Both the position numbers and the translations under genes were made by a program. This document shows, piece by piece, positions 18,896 through 31,577 of a stretch of 64,000 nucleotides of DNA. The notes under the pieces were generated by a model. That model was not told the DNA's origin. It was given only the letters and a program-made list of their open reading frames with translations, and did not search any database. The DNA lies in assembly GCF_037076455.1 (NCBI RefSeq), contig NZ_AP028679.1, positions 883,501 to 947,500 on the forward strand, given 5' to 3'. The stretch is from Desulfoferula mesophila (GTDB lineage Bacteria > Desulfobacterota > Desulfarculia > Desulfarculales > Desulfarculaceae). The stretch's first letter is position 1, and every line of letters starts with the position of its first letter.

Positions 18896-19610
18896 CTACT
18901 GAATTTTGTCCCGCTTGGAAAGGTTATGTTTTGCGCAAAGCAATTGGATGTTGTCAGCCACCAGTGAGGAACCACCACGAGAGTATGGAATAATGTGGTC
19001 GAAATGGAGATTCTTATCGCTACCACACTTAACACATCTACCTTGGTCGCGCTTCCAAACTTCGAGTTTGACAGAAGATGGAATCAATCGATCATGAGGT
19101 AATCGTGCTTTTGGCTGCTGCTCTCTTAACACAAAGTCATCGTCAGTCAGCTCAAGCCTGAACTTAAATGTCCTTCTGCTGTTAGACGTCTCTGGCCAAG
19201 CATCAACTAACCGAAACAAACCATTATAAACCCAGATGCTCTGTCTAAATCTTTTCATAAACTCGCACCAACTCGGGTTCCTGTCGGTTCTGTTTGAACC
19301 GTTGGGCGGCATGGAAAAATAAACCGTTTTGGGTTAGCCTGCCCGTCCTAGTCTGCCTCTGTTGGTCAAAAGCCTTTGGGTCTGGCACCGCCGCACATTT
19401 AGGGACGTCGTGACCTTCATAAATCAAAGTCTTACCTTCGTCTTCAACGCGGTCTTCGTAGGGAGCTCCTGGGCGTTGACTCATGAGAATCACGCTCATT
19501 CCTGCTCGCAGACGAAAATTCATACCTCTTTGAAGACTGTTGCCTCCCTCAAGTTGGCACATTTCCAGGTATGAAATGATGTCTCCTGGCTTTGCCTCCG
19601 ATCGACCCAT
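18896..19610 (-). pseudogene. Frameshifted HNH endonuclease gene
   Basis: Two minus-strand reading frames join into one protein. The first runs from ATG 19610 (MGRSEAKPGDIIS) to a TAG at 19245-19247, ending in VRVYEKI. The second, one frame over, continues RQSIWVYNGLFRLVDAW to the HNH motif (CVKCGSDKN, HFDHIIPYSRGGS, NIQLLCAKHN) and stops at 18896. Removing one T from the ATTTAG at the junction restores EKIRQSIW, so a 1-base insertion in the A run at plus positions 19247-19249 explains the break. It could also be an assembly error. The stretch is AT-richer than its neighbours and follows carB by 5 bases, suggesting acquired DNA. Confidence 0.75.
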
Positions 19611-19615
19611 AAGAT

Positions 19616-22876
<3,261 letters not shown>

Positions 22877-23031
22877 CTCGTTAGCTGTCTTTTCCCGGCA
22901 TGCGATTTTATTTGAAGGCCTTGCCGTACCCGTTCGTTGTCCGGCGGGTGCCTCAAACCAATTAGTTTACCCCTGGACGGCGTTTTGCACCGCCCGTAAT
23001 CCTAGCGCTGCGCTATGAATAGCGCCCTGTC

Positions 23032-23928
23032 CTAACGCTGGGGACGGTAGCCGTCCACCAGCATGGCCTTTAGCATCTCCAAAGGCGAAGCCAGGCCGTT
23101 GGCGTCCGCCGCCGCCTTGAGGGTCTGGGCCGGGCCCATGCTCAGCCCAGCCGCCTGCAGCCGGGCCTTTACCGCGGCCTCGCTCTGCCCGGCGGCCCGG
23201 GCCACCTCGGCCAGGGTCTTGTTGCCGATGCCCGTGCCCGCGAAACGCTCCTCCACCTCTTGGGCGGTGTAGGTTTTTCCGGCTGCCGCTGCGGGCGCCA
23301 GCGGCTTTTTTAGGGGCTTCAGCAGGGCGTAAAGGGCCGCGGGCGAGGTCCGGTTGAGCCGGGCGATGTCGATGACCGTGGCCTGGGGCGACACCCCCTT
23401 AAGGCCTTTTTCCTTCAAGAGGGCCAGGGCCTGGTCGGCCGGTAGCCCCACCTTCTTGCAGAATACCCGAAGCGTCAACTCCTCGGCATGGCCAAAGGGC
23501 GGCTCGTGGGCCGGGGTGGTTACCCAAATGCCCTTGAGATAGCCGTTGAAATCCACCAGCCAGCTCAGGGGCGGGAAGGGCTTGATGCCCGCGATGACCA
23601 CCACCAGCAAGGCGGCCAATGTGATCCACAGCTCGCGCTTGCGGCCCTTGATCTGGGCGGCTTTGCCCTTGAGGTAGTTCATCAAGGGCTTCCAGTTCAG
23701 GTAGATATGGAAGCCCATAGCCACCAGGAACAGGATGGAGCTGATGATGTGGATGTTGCCCCACTGGGTCTTGGTCAGGCCCCAGAAGTGCCAATCGTTC
23801 CAATAGGCTATGCGGCCATGTGGCATCAGGTAGGCCACCAGGCCGCTGAGGCCCATGACGATGAGGCCCGCCGCGCTCATCAGCGAAGTCAGGCCCCGGT
23901 AGCTGAATTTGGCTTGTGCGGTGCTCAT
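23032..23928 (-). CDS. DUF4405 membrane protein with C-terminal helical repeats
   Basis: A 298-aa inner-membrane protein. The first about 130 residues hold four hydrophobic segments with conserved His (YWNDWHFWGL, NIHIISSILFLVAMGFHIYLNW), the pattern of DUF4405, which resembles haem-binding cytochrome b-type bundles. After about residue 165 come several short helix pairs of similar design: TVIDIARLNRTSPAALYALL, TLAEVARAAGQSEAAVKARL and TLKAAADANGLASPLEMLKA. These look like small DNA-binding or adaptor-like helix repeats, but their role is unknown. It lies between carB and carA. Confidence 0.65.
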   Translation of the reverse strand: MSTAQAKFSYRGLTSLMSAAGLIVMGLSGLVAYLMPHGRIAYWNDWHFWGLTKTQWGNIHIISSILFLVAMGFHIYLNWKPLMNYLKGKAAQIKGRKRELWITLAALLVVVIAGIKPFPPLSWLVDFNGYLKGIWVTTPAHEPPFGHAEELTLRVFCKKVGLPADQALALLKEKGLKGVSPQATVIDIARLNRTSPAALYALLKPLKKPLAPAAAAGKTYTAQEVEERFAGTGIGNKTLAEVARAAGQSEAAVKARLQAAGLSMGPAQTLKAAADANGLASPLEMLKAMLVDGYRPQR

Positions 23929-23958
23929 GTTGCTTGCCGGCTCCCCGCTAACAGAGGT

Positions 23959-25119
23959 TTAGGCCAGGGGCGCTTTGCTTTGCATCATGTCCTGGAAGCG
24001 GTCGAACAGATAATCCGCGTCGTGGGGGCCCGGCGCGGCCTCGGGATGATATTGCACACAGAACACCGGCACCTGGCGGTGGCTCAGGCCCTCCAGGGTG
24101 CGGTCGTTGAGGTTCAGGTGGGTCATCACCACCTCGGGATCGTCGATGGTGTCGGAGTCCACGCAGAAGCCGTGGTTTTGGCTGGTGATTTCCACCTTGC
24201 TGGTCTTGAGGTCCATCACCGGCTGGTTGGCTCCCCGGTGGCCGAACTTCAGCTTGTAGGTCTTGCCGCCCAGGGCCTGGCCGATCATCTGGTGGCCCAG
24301 GCAGATGCCGAAGATGGGCGAGCGGCCCAGGAGGTTCTTCACGGTGTCCACCACGTAGGTAACCGCCGCCGGGTCGCCGGGGCCGTTGCTCAGAAACACG
24401 CCGTCAGGGGTTAGCTTGAGGATGGTCTCGGCCGGGGTGGAGGCGGGCACCACGATGAGCTTGTTGCCCCGTTTCTCCAGTCGCCGCAGGATGTTGAACT
24501 TGATGCCGCAGTCCAGGCACACCACCTTGAAGTGGCCCTCGCCCCCGGCCCACAGCTCCTGGGGGTCTAACTCGCCGCTAAGATTTAGATCCGGTCCGGG
24601 CGCCCCGTCCAGCCAGCGGTAGGCCTGGTGACAGGTGACCTCCTTGACCAGGTCGATGCCCACCAGGCCGGGGCTGGCCTGGGCCTTGGCGGCCAGGCTC
24701 ACCGGGTCCAGGTCCTCGGTGGACAGCACCCCCTTCATGGCCCCCCGTATGCGCAGATGGCGGGTCAGGGCCCGGGTGTCCAGCCCTTCCACCCCCATCA
24801 CCCCGGCGGCCTCCAGGTATTCCCTGAGGCTCTGGGTGGAGCGGAAGTTGGAGGGAAACTCCTGGTATTCCTTGACTAAAAAGGCGCTGACCTGCACGGC
24901 GCGGCTTTCCACGTCCTCGGGGTTGGTGCCGTAGTTGCCGATGAGGGGGTAGGTCATGGCCAGCATCTGCCCCTTGTAGGAGGGGTCGGTGATGGCTTCC
25001 TGGTAACCGGTCATGGCCGTGTTGAAGCAAACCTCGGCGGCCACCTCGCCCGAACCGGCGAAGGTGCGGCAATGAAAGGCCGTGCCGTCTTCCAAAACTA
25101 GTAGAGCATCTAGGGCCAC
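23959..25119 (-). CDS. carA: Carbamoyl-phosphate synthase, small subunit
   Basis: Glutamine amidotransferase subunit that feeds ammonia to CarB. At 386 aa it has the usual length. The N-terminal CPSase_sm domain starts [16 protein letters not shown]; the class I glutaminase has the nucleophile in [18 protein letters not shown] (Cys near residue 275) and the His-x-Glu pair in [12 protein letters not shown] near residue 365. GTG start overlapping the upstream gene by 10 bases, so translation is likely coupled. Confidence 0.96.
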   Translation of the reverse strand: MALDALLVLEDGTAFHCRTFAGSGEVAAEVCFNTAMTGYQEAITDPSYKGQMLAMTYPLIGNYGTNPEDVESRAVQVSAFLVKEYQEFPSNFRSTQSLREYLEAAGVMGVEGLDTRALTRHLRIRGAMKGVLSTEDLDPVSLAAKAQASPGLVGIDLVKEVTCHQAYRWLDGAPGPDLNLSGELDPQELWAGGEGHFKVVCLDCGIKFNILRRLEKRGNKLIVVPASTPAETILKLTPDGVFLSNGPGDPAAVTYVVDTVKNLLGRSPIFGICLGHQMIGQALGGKTYKLKFGHRGANQPVMDLKTSKVEITSQNHGFCVDSDTIDDPEVVMTHLNLNDRTLEGLSHRQVPVFCVQYHPEAAPGPHDADYLFDRFQDMMQSKAPLA

Positions 25120-26366
25120 AGGCTTTTTTCCTTAAGAGCTTGAACTACTTGCGGGTAGTTCAAGGGGCTCAGCTTGGTTACGATGTACCGGCGCACCGCC
25201 TCTCCGGGAGGTGTGCCTTGTTTGTAACACACAAAGTCGGTTTTTACACCCATGGCCTTGGCCGCCCGGCTGGCCAACAGGGGCCAAATCACCCCCAGGT
25301 CGCCGGTGAGGGGCAGGGCGCCGGGCAGGCGGGCGAAGCCGCTCATCTCCATGCGGAAGGGCACCTTGAACCCGGTGGCCTTGGGCGTGCCCCGGTCGAT
25401 GGCCTGGGCCACGGCCTGGGCGTCGCGCTGCATCTGCCACACCCGCTCCAGGTTGGGGTCCAGATCGATGCGCACCATGGCCTTGGAGCCCAGGCTGAAG
25501 GTGTCCATGCCCTCGTGGCGGGCCCACATGCCGTGGCCGGTGAACAACTCGAAGGGCCCGTCGTGGATCTCCTGGGTCAGGGCCACCCCGCTTTCTATTA
25601 TAAGATCGGCCGAGGCCAAAAGCGCGGCCACTCGGGCCGAGCGCTGGGAGATGCCGATGGAGTCGCCCACCGCCAGGCCCACCTGGCCCCCGCCCACCAG
25701 CTGGGGCACGGTGACCAGGCAGGGCACTCCCCGCCGGGCGCAGGCCCCCAGCATGGTCAGGGGGTCGCAGCCCAGGCCCAGCACCGCCTCCAGGGGCTGG
25801 GCGGCCGCCTTGGCCAGATGCCCCAGCTCCCGGGCCATGCGCTCCACCCACAGGCCGGTGGGATAGGCCAGGTTGCCGGCCACCTTGATGATCTCGTTGC
25901 CCGGCGCGGAGAGCATGCGGCGGTACAGGTCGCGGTCCAGGTTGGTGTGCGCGGCCAGCTGGGCCAACTGCTCGGGGCCCAGCAGGGAGACCTCCACCTT
26001 GCCGTCGGCGGGCAGCACGGCCCGCTCCAGGCCCAGCTTGGCCCCTTCCACCCGGCGCACCCGCTCCAAGACCCCGCCCATCTCGTGGCCCACCACCGCG
26101 CTGGAGGTGAGCACCCCGTCCACCAGGCCCAGGCGCACCAGCTCGGCCACCATGCAGGTGACCCCCTCGTGCAGGTTGGGCCCCGAGCCGGTGGCCACCA
26201 CCACCTTGCCCCCGTCCCTTTTGATGCGGGCCCACAGGCGCACCACCCGGCTCAGACGCCGCTTGGTCTCCGGGTCCAGGCCCTGGGCCAGGCGGCTCAG
26301 GTCGGCCTGGCTCACCAGCGGCCGGGGGCCTCGTTGGGGTTGGTGCCGTGGTTGCTTGGCGGCCAT
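25110..26366 (-). CDS. Conserved protein of unknown function, possible deoxyhypusine-synthase-like fold
   Basis: A 418-aa soluble protein. I do not recognise it firmly. Visible features are a Rossmann-like Gly-rich segment ([16 protein letters not shown], near residue 53), [17 protein letters not shown], a central [20 protein letters not shown] and a C-terminal [11 protein letters not shown]. The alternation of GSGPNLHEG with a VLTSSAV strand is loosely like deoxyhypusine synthase-family proteins; this is only an impression and no lysine-modification target is present. It starts 4 bases after waaA and overlaps the start of carA, so it is inside an operon. Confidence 0.4.
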   Translation of the reverse strand: MAAKQPRHQPQRGPRPLVSQADLSRLAQGLDPETKRRLSRVVRLWARIKRDGGKVVVATGSGPNLHEGVTCMVAELVRLGLVDGVLTSSAVVGHEMGGVLERVRRVEGAKLGLERAVLPADGKVEVSLLGPEQLAQLAAHTNLDRDLYRRMLSAPGNEIIKVAGNLAYPTGLWVERMARELGHLAKAAAQPLEAVLGLGCDPLTMLGACARRGVPCLVTVPQLVGGGQVGLAVGDSIGISQRSARVAALLASADLIIESGVALTQEIHDGPFELFTGHGMWARHEGMDTFSLGSKAMVRIDLDPNLERVWQMQRDAQAVAQAIDRGTPKATGFKVPFRMEMSGFARLPGALPLTGDLGVIWPLLASRAAKAMGVKTDFVCYKQGTPPGEAVRRYIVTKLSPLNYPQVVQALKEKSLWP

Positions 26367-26370
26367 GAAT

Positions 26371-27669
26371 TCAGACTCCTTGCCGGGTCAGGGCGTCCAG
26401 GATGTGCCCGGCCGCGGCCGAAGCCGCCCCGGACCAGCCGCCCACCACCCGGCGGGCGGCTTGCCCCGCCGCCGCCGCTTCCTGGGGCGCGGCCAGCATC
26501 CGCTCCCACCAGGCGGCCAGCTCATGGGCGTCGCCCACGGTTTGCGCCCCGCCCGCCTCTTGCAGGGCCAGGGCGGCGTCGAGAAAATCGGCCATGTCCG
26601 GGCCAAAGGCCGTGGGCACCCCCCAGGCGGCGGGCTCCATGGGGTTCTGCCCGCCCAGGGGCACCAACGAGGCCCCCACAAAGGCGGCCTTGGCCAGGCC
26701 GTAGAGGGTGAGCAGTTGGCCCATGGCGTCCACCACCACCAGCCGGGTGTCGGGCCGCCGGGGGCTGTCCGGTCCCAGATCGCTCCAGGCCTGGGCGGTG
26801 AGGCCCATGCCGCGGGCCGCGGCCAGCCAGCGGGGGGCTTTTTCCACGTGGCGGGGGGCCACCGCCAGAACCGCGCCGGGGTGGTCGGTCAAAACTTGCT
26901 TGAAGGCCCCCAGCACCGCCGCTTCCTCGCCGCTGCGCACGCTGCCCGCCACCAGCAAGGGCGCCTCGCCCAAGGCCAGGCGGGCGGCCAGGGGCGCAGG
27001 GTCCAAGGCGGCCACCCGCTGGGCCAGCCCGGCGTACTTGGCGTTGCCCTCCACCCGCACCCGCTGCGGCGGCGCGCCCAGGGCCACGGCCCGCGCCGCG
27101 TCCTGGGGGCCGATCATGCTGAGCAACGAGAAGCGCTCCAAACACCCGGCCACCAGGGGGCGGGCCTTCATGTAGCGGGGGAAGCTGCGCGGGCTGATGC
27201 GGCCGTTCAAGAGCAGCAGCTCGCAGCCGCCACGGTCCAGCCAGGCCAGGAAGTTGGGCCACAGCTCCGTCTCCAGCGAGGCGTAGACCTGGGGCCGCAC
27301 CCGCTGCCAGGCCCCGGCCACCGCCCAGGGAGCCTCCAGGGGGAAGGGCAGCACCCGAGCTTTGCCCGCGAAAAGCTCCCGCGCCCGCTCCAGGCCCTTG
27401 GCCGTGGAGGAGCTGACGCTCAGCTCTATCTCCGGCCGCCGGGCCCACAGCTCCTGGGCCACGGCCTGGGCCACGGCCACCTCGCCCACGCTCACCGCCT
27501 GCAGCCACACCCGGGGGCCGCCGCCCGCCGGGGGCTGGTCGCGATAGAGCCCCAAGCGGGGCCACAACTCGCCCCAGCGCCGGGCCAGGCGCGAGCCCAG
27601 CCACAGGCCGGGCAGCGTGGTGCCCGCCAGGCCCAGGGCCAGGTTGTAAGCTATGAGGGATTTGCCCAT
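26371..27669 (-). CDS. waaA: 3-deoxy-D-manno-octulosonic acid (Kdo) transferase
   Basis: Adds Kdo to lipid A precursor at the inner face of the inner membrane. An N-terminal hydrophobic segment (IAYNLALGLAGTTLPGLWLG) is followed by the two GT-B domains. Motifs: WLQAVSVGEVAVAQA (catalytic Glu), VYASLETELWPNFLA, LLNGRISPRSF, GNAKYAGL, and VGASLVPLGGQNPMEPAAWG in the donor-binding half. The frame opens earlier at 27714 but without a ribosome-binding site; ATG 27669 precedes the expected N-terminus. Works in the same pathway as kdsD. Confidence 0.88.
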   Translation of the reverse strand: MGKSLIAYNLALGLAGTTLPGLWLGSRLARRWGELWPRLGLYRDQPPAGGGPRVWLQAVSVGEVAVAQAVAQELWARRPEIELSVSSSTAKGLERARELFAGKARVLPFPLEAPWAVAGAWQRVRPQVYASLETELWPNFLAWLDRGGCELLLLNGRISPRSFPRYMKARPLVAGCLERFSLLSMIGPQDAARAVALGAPPQRVRVEGNAKYAGLAQRVAALDPAPLAARLALGEAPLLVAGSVRSGEEAAVLGAFKQVLTDHPGAVLAVAPRHVEKAPRWLAAARGMGLTAQAWSDLGPDSPRRPDTRLVVVDAMGQLLTLYGLAKAAFVGASLVPLGGQNPMEPAAWGVPTAFGPDMADFLDAALALQEAGGAQTVGDAHELAAWWERMLAAPQEAAAAGQAARRVVGGWSGAASAAAGHILDALTRQGV

Positions 27670-27741
27670 GCTCGCCCGCCGGCCGCAACCGGCCGGATGT
27701 TCAAAAGGTTCCACCAGTTATAGCGGGCGGCCTCCGGCGCG

Positions 27742-28575
27742 TCAAGCGGGCGCGGGGTTCAGGGGGCTGGGCCGGCTGGGCCGTCCTGCCAGAAAATCCA
27801 AGAGTATGGCGTTGATGAGCCAGGGTCGCTCCAAAGGCCCGTAATGGCTGACCCCCGGCACCACGGCCAGCTGCCCGGCGGGCAGGGCCCGGACCATGTC
27901 CCGGGCGTGCTCCAGGCGCACCAGATCGTGCTGGCCCACCAGCACCAGGGTGGGGGCCGCGATGGTGGCCAGGTCCTCGGCCAAAAGGTTGGGCGAGGTG
28001 AGCCACATGGAGCGCACCGTGTCCACCAGGCGGGGCAGGTACTCATCATCCATGGGTGTGTGTTCGGCCAAGAGCTCCTTGTCCTCGGGCGCCAAATTGT
28101 CCCAGGTGATGGCCTTGGCCTGGTTAAAGAAGGCCTCCTCATAGCCGCAGACGTGGGCCGCGGCTCCGATCAGAGCCATGCGCTCCACCAGCTCGGGGCG
28201 GTCGCGGGCCAGGTACAGGGCCAGGATGCCTCCGTCGCTCCAGCCCACCACCTTGGCGCGCTCCAGGCCCACAGCCTGCATGAAGGCGGCGGCGTCGGCC
28301 GCGTACAGGGGGTAGGAGTGGGGCTGGGGGCAGTCCGAGCTGCGGCCGTGGCCCCGGCGCTCGGGCACCCAGACCTGATAGTGCTGCATGAGCTCGTACA
28401 CCAGGCTGTGCAGCGACTCCAGGGTGACCAGTCCGCCCATCAACAGCAGCAGGGGCTCGCCCGCGCCGTGCACCTCGTAGTAGGTCATGACCCCGGCAAT
28501 TTTTATGTACTGGCCGCCATCGCCAAGGACCTCACCATCGGGCAGGAGGAAGGAATTGATCTCGGCATCGATCAT
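27742..28575 (-). CDS. Alpha/beta-hydrolase fold protein
   Basis: A 277-aa cytoplasmic hydrolase. Oxyanion region EPLLLLMGGLVTLESL, nucleophile elbow GWSDGGILAL (Ser near residue 113), a late Asp in LVLVGQHDLVRLE and His in GVSHYGPLERP give a complete catalytic triad. The family covers esterases, lactonases and haloperoxidase-like enzymes; substrate unknown. Its ATG overlaps the stop of the upstream small membrane gene (ATGA), implying coupled translation. Confidence 0.75.
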   Translation of the reverse strand: MIDAEINSFLLPDGEVLGDGGQYIKIAGVMTYYEVHGAGEPLLLLMGGLVTLESLHSLVYELMQHYQVWVPERRGHGRSSDCPQPHSYPLYAADAAAFMQAVGLERAKVVGWSDGGILALYLARDRPELVERMALIGAAAHVCGYEEAFFNQAKAITWDNLAPEDKELLAEHTPMDDEYLPRLVDTVRSMWLTSPNLLAEDLATIAAPTLVLVGQHDLVRLEHARDMVRALPAGQLAVVPGVSHYGPLERPWLINAILLDFLAGRPSRPSPLNPAPA

Positions 28576-28862
28576 AGCTGACCTCTCGCAGGCAGGTTAA
28601 TGCGCGCCGTGGGCAAATAAAGCGCCCGTAGCTCATCCCAGAAGTCGCCACCCAGCAGCCACAAGCTCACCAGGAGCATGATATCGCCAACCGCGCCGAT
28701 GAGGATGCGGTTTTGGCTCGGCGCGGGCACGAACTCCGGCACATATGGGGAGGCCCAGCCGACCAAAAGACGGACGGAAAACAGCACCAGCCCCACCCCG
28801 TAGCGAAAGCGGCCCACCTGGTCGGGCGGCGCGGTCAGGCCAGGTGTACCCGGTCTCTTCAC
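28572..28862 (-). CDS. Small two-helix membrane protein
   Basis: A 96-aa protein with two hydrophobic segments, YGVGLVLFSVRLLVGWAS and ILIGAVGDIMLLVSLWLLGG, followed by DFWDELRALY. The order (helix, polar loop, helix, aromatic F/W, basic end) resembles small transporter-suffix-type proteins. Function unknown. It sits between polA and the alpha/beta hydrolase on the same strand and overlaps the latter by 4 bases. Confidence 0.5.
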   Translation of the reverse strand: MKRPGTPGLTAPPDQVGRFRYGVGLVLFSVRLLVGWASPYVPEFVPAPSQNRILIGAVGDIMLLVSLWLLGGDFWDELRALYLPTARINLPARGQL

Positions 28863-28883
28863 ATGGTCCCGCTTGGTCCGGTC

Positions 28884-31556
28884 CTAGTGCGCCTCGGCCC
28901 AGTTGGCTCCTTGGCCGATGTCCACCTTCAGCTCCACGGCCAGCTGGTACACCCCCTCCATCTCCTGGCGCACCCGCTCGGTGAAGGCTTCCGCCTGCTT
29001 TTCGGGCACCTCGAACACCAGCTCGTCGTGCACCTGCAGGATCATCAGGGCCTCGGGGAACTCGGCGGCCATCATGTCAGCCACCTTGAGCATGGCCAGC
29101 TTGATCAGATCGGCCGCCGTGCCTTGGATGGGGGTGTTCAGGGCGATGCGCTCGGCCCCTTCGCGGGCCACCCGGTTGCTGGAGTTGATGGCCGGCAAGA
29201 AGCGCCGCCGCCCCAACAGGGTGGTGACGTAGCCCTTGTCCCGGGCGGAGGCCAGGTTGGTCTGCTGGAAAGCGGCGATGCCCGCGTAGCGGCCCAGGTA
29301 CTTGCTGATGATCTCCTGGGCCTCCTGGTTGCTGATGCCCTGCTCCCGAGCCAGGCGGAAGGCGCTCATGCCGTAGAGCACCCCGAAGTTCACCGTCTTG
29401 GCCCTCGCCCGCATCTCCTTGGTCACCAGGCCGGGCATCACGTCGAACAGGCGCGCCGCGGTCTGGGTGTGCACGTCCAGGCCCTGGGACAGGTCTTCGA
29501 GGAGCAGCGGGTCGCGGCTCAGGTGGGCCAGCACCCGAAGCTCGATCTGGGAGTAGTCGGCGCTGAGCATGACCATGCCCGGCTCGGTGATGAAGCACTC
29601 GCGGATGCGCAGGCCCAGCTCGGTGCGCACCGGGATGTTCTGCAGGTTGGGGTCACTGGAGGACAGCCGCCCGGTGGCGGTAACCGCCTGGTTGAAGCTG
29701 GTGTGCACCCGGCCGGTGTCCGGGTGCACCAGGGCGGGCAGGGTGTCCACGTAGGTGCCCTTGATCTTGCTCAAGGTGCGGTAGTTCAAGATCTCGGCGG
29801 GCAGGGGGTGCTGGGCCGCCAGGATGGTCAGCACGGTGACGTCGGTGGAGTAGCCGGTCTTCTTCTTGGTCTTTTTCACCTGGGGCAGGCCCAGCTCCTC
29901 GAAGAGCACCGTGGCCAGCTGGGAGGGCGAGTTGAGGTTGAACTCGTGCCCGGCCAGCTTGTAGCAGGAGGCTTCCAGCTCGACGAGCTGCCCGCCCAGC
30001 TCCTTGCTCAGCTCGCCCAGGGCATCCACGTCCAGCTTGACCCCGTTCATCTCCAGCCGGGCCAGCAGGGGCACCAGGGGCATCTCCAGATCCAGGAACA
30101 GGGGCTCCAGGCCCGCCTCCTCGATGCGCGGGCCCAAGACCTTGGCCGCCTGCCAGGCCACGTCGGCGTCCTCGGCGGCGTAGGGGGTGGCTTTGTCCAG
30201 CTCGGCAAAGGCGAAGCTCTGGTTCTTGCCGCCCACCGCCTCCTCGTAGGGGATGACGCTGCGCCCCAAAAACTCGGCGGCGATGGCCGCCAGGCCGTGG
30301 GAGGTCTTGCCGGGGTTGAGCAGATAGCTGGCCACCATGGTGTCAAAGGCGATGCCCGCCAGCGGCGCGCCCGCCCGGCTCAAGACGATGTGGTCGTACT
30401 TGAGGTTCTGGCCCACCTTGGCCACCAGGGGGTCGGCGCACAGGGGGCGCAGCAGATCCAGGGCCTTTTCCCGGTCCATCTGCTTTTCCCCGTCCGGCAG
30501 TTGGTGGCCCACCGGCACGTAGATAGCCTGGCCCTTTTGGCTGCACAGGGAAAAGCCCACCAGTTGGGCCAGCATGGGATCGATGCTGGTGGTCTCGGTG
30601 TCGATGGACACCTTGCCCTTTTTGCGGGCCTTGGCGATCTCGGCCTCCAGCTCCTTGGGCTCCACCACCAAGCGGTAGTCGCCCTCGCTGGCCGCCGGCT
30701 GGGGCGCGAACTGCTTCATCAGCGAGGTGAACTCCAGCTGGGCCAGCACCGGGGTTATCACCTCCGGGTCCGGCGGGGCCATGGCGAACAGTTCGGGGCT
30801 GAAGCTGAGCGGCGCGTCGTCGGCCAGGCGGGCCAGGGTCCGGCTGATGCGGGCGTCCTCGGCGTGGGCCAGGAGGTTTTCCTTGAGCTTGGACTTTTTC
30901 ATCTCCGGCGCGGCGGCCAAGACCGAATCCAAATCGCCGTACTGTTCCAGCAGGGTCTTGGCCTTCTTGGGCCCCACCCCCGGCACGCCGGGAATGTTGT
31001 CGGTGCTGTCGCCGGTAAGGGCCTGCAGGTCCACCACCAGCTCCGGGTCCACCCCCATCTTCTCGCGCACCTCGGCCGGGCCCAGGCGGGCCTCCTTCAT
31101 GGTGTCCCACATGCTCACCCGGTCATTCACCAGTTGGGACATGTCCTTGTCGCCGGTGACCAGCACCACCTGGAAGCCCTGCTCCGTGGCCTGGCGGGCC
31201 AGGGTGGCCATCAGGTCGTCGGCCTCGTAGCCCTCCATCTCCACCGCCGGCAGGTTCAGGGCGGTGACCACCTGGCGCACCAGGGGCATCTGGGACTTGA
31301 GGGCCGGGTCCAGGGGCGGGCGGTTGGCCTTGTAGGGCTCGTAGAGCTTGTGGCGGAAGGTGGGGCCCTTGGCGTCGTAGACCACGGCCAGGTGGCTGGG
31401 CTGGGCCTCGTCCAACACCTTGAGCAGCATCTGCACGAAGCCGTACACCGCGCCGGTGGGCACCCCGTCGCTGGTGGTCAGGTTTCTTATGGCGTGGAAG
31501 GCGCGGTGGATGTAGCTGGAGGCGTCCAGCAGATATAGGGTGGGCTTTTTACTCAA
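28884..31556 (-). CDS. polA: DNA polymerase I
   Basis: Repair and Okazaki-fragment polymerase of 890 aa. N-terminal 5'-nuclease domain (LYLLDASSYIHRAFHA, then LTGDSTDNIPGVPGVGPKKA). The 3'-5' proofreading domain is intact (SIDTETTSIDP, YAAEDADVAWQ). Palm motifs: LSADYSQIELRVLAHLSRDP, KTVNFGVLYGMSAF and LQVHDELVFEVP. The start is TTG at 31556 with GGAG 8 bases upstream. It is unusual in lying 21 bases downstream of the AT-rich SIR2 gene, which may have displaced its original promoter. Confidence 0.96.
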   Translation of the reverse strand: MSKKPTLYLLDASSYIHRAFHAIRNLTTSDGVPTGAVYGFVQMLLKVLDEAQPSHLAVVYDAKGPTFRHKLYEPYKANRPPLDPALKSQMPLVRQVVTALNLPAVEMEGYEADDLMATLARQATEQGFQVVLVTGDKDMSQLVNDRVSMWDTMKEARLGPAEVREKMGVDPELVVDLQALTGDSTDNIPGVPGVGPKKAKTLLEQYGDLDSVLAAAPEMKKSKLKENLLAHAEDARISRTLARLADDAPLSFSPELFAMAPPDPEVITPVLAQLEFTSLMKQFAPQPAASEGDYRLVVEPKELEAEIAKARKKGKVSIDTETTSIDPMLAQLVGFSLCSQKGQAIYVPVGHQLPDGEKQMDREKALDLLRPLCADPLVAKVGQNLKYDHIVLSRAGAPLAGIAFDTMVASYLLNPGKTSHGLAAIAAEFLGRSVIPYEEAVGGKNQSFAFAELDKATPYAAEDADVAWQAAKVLGPRIEEAGLEPLFLDLEMPLVPLLARLEMNGVKLDVDALGELSKELGGQLVELEASCYKLAGHEFNLNSPSQLATVLFEELGLPQVKKTKKKTGYSTDVTVLTILAAQHPLPAEILNYRTLSKIKGTYVDTLPALVHPDTGRVHTSFNQAVTATGRLSSSDPNLQNIPVRTELGLRIRECFITEPGMVMLSADYSQIELRVLAHLSRDPLLLEDLSQGLDVHTQTAARLFDVMPGLVTKEMRARAKTVNFGVLYGMSAFRLAREQGISNQEAQEIISKYLGRYAGIAAFQQTNLASARDKGYVTTLLGRRRFLPAINSSNRVAREGAERIALNTPIQGTAADLIKLAMLKVADMMAAEFPEALMILQVHDELVFEVPEKQAEAFTERVRQEMEGVYQLAVELKVDIGQGANWAEAH

Positions 31557-31577
31557 TTCTGGGTCTCCTATTAAAAA

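Noticed and set aside
22990-23030. Terminator after the DUF4405 gene from the palindrome GCGCTAT-TC-ATAGCGC
   Set aside because: It has only a 2-base loop and no T run on either strand.
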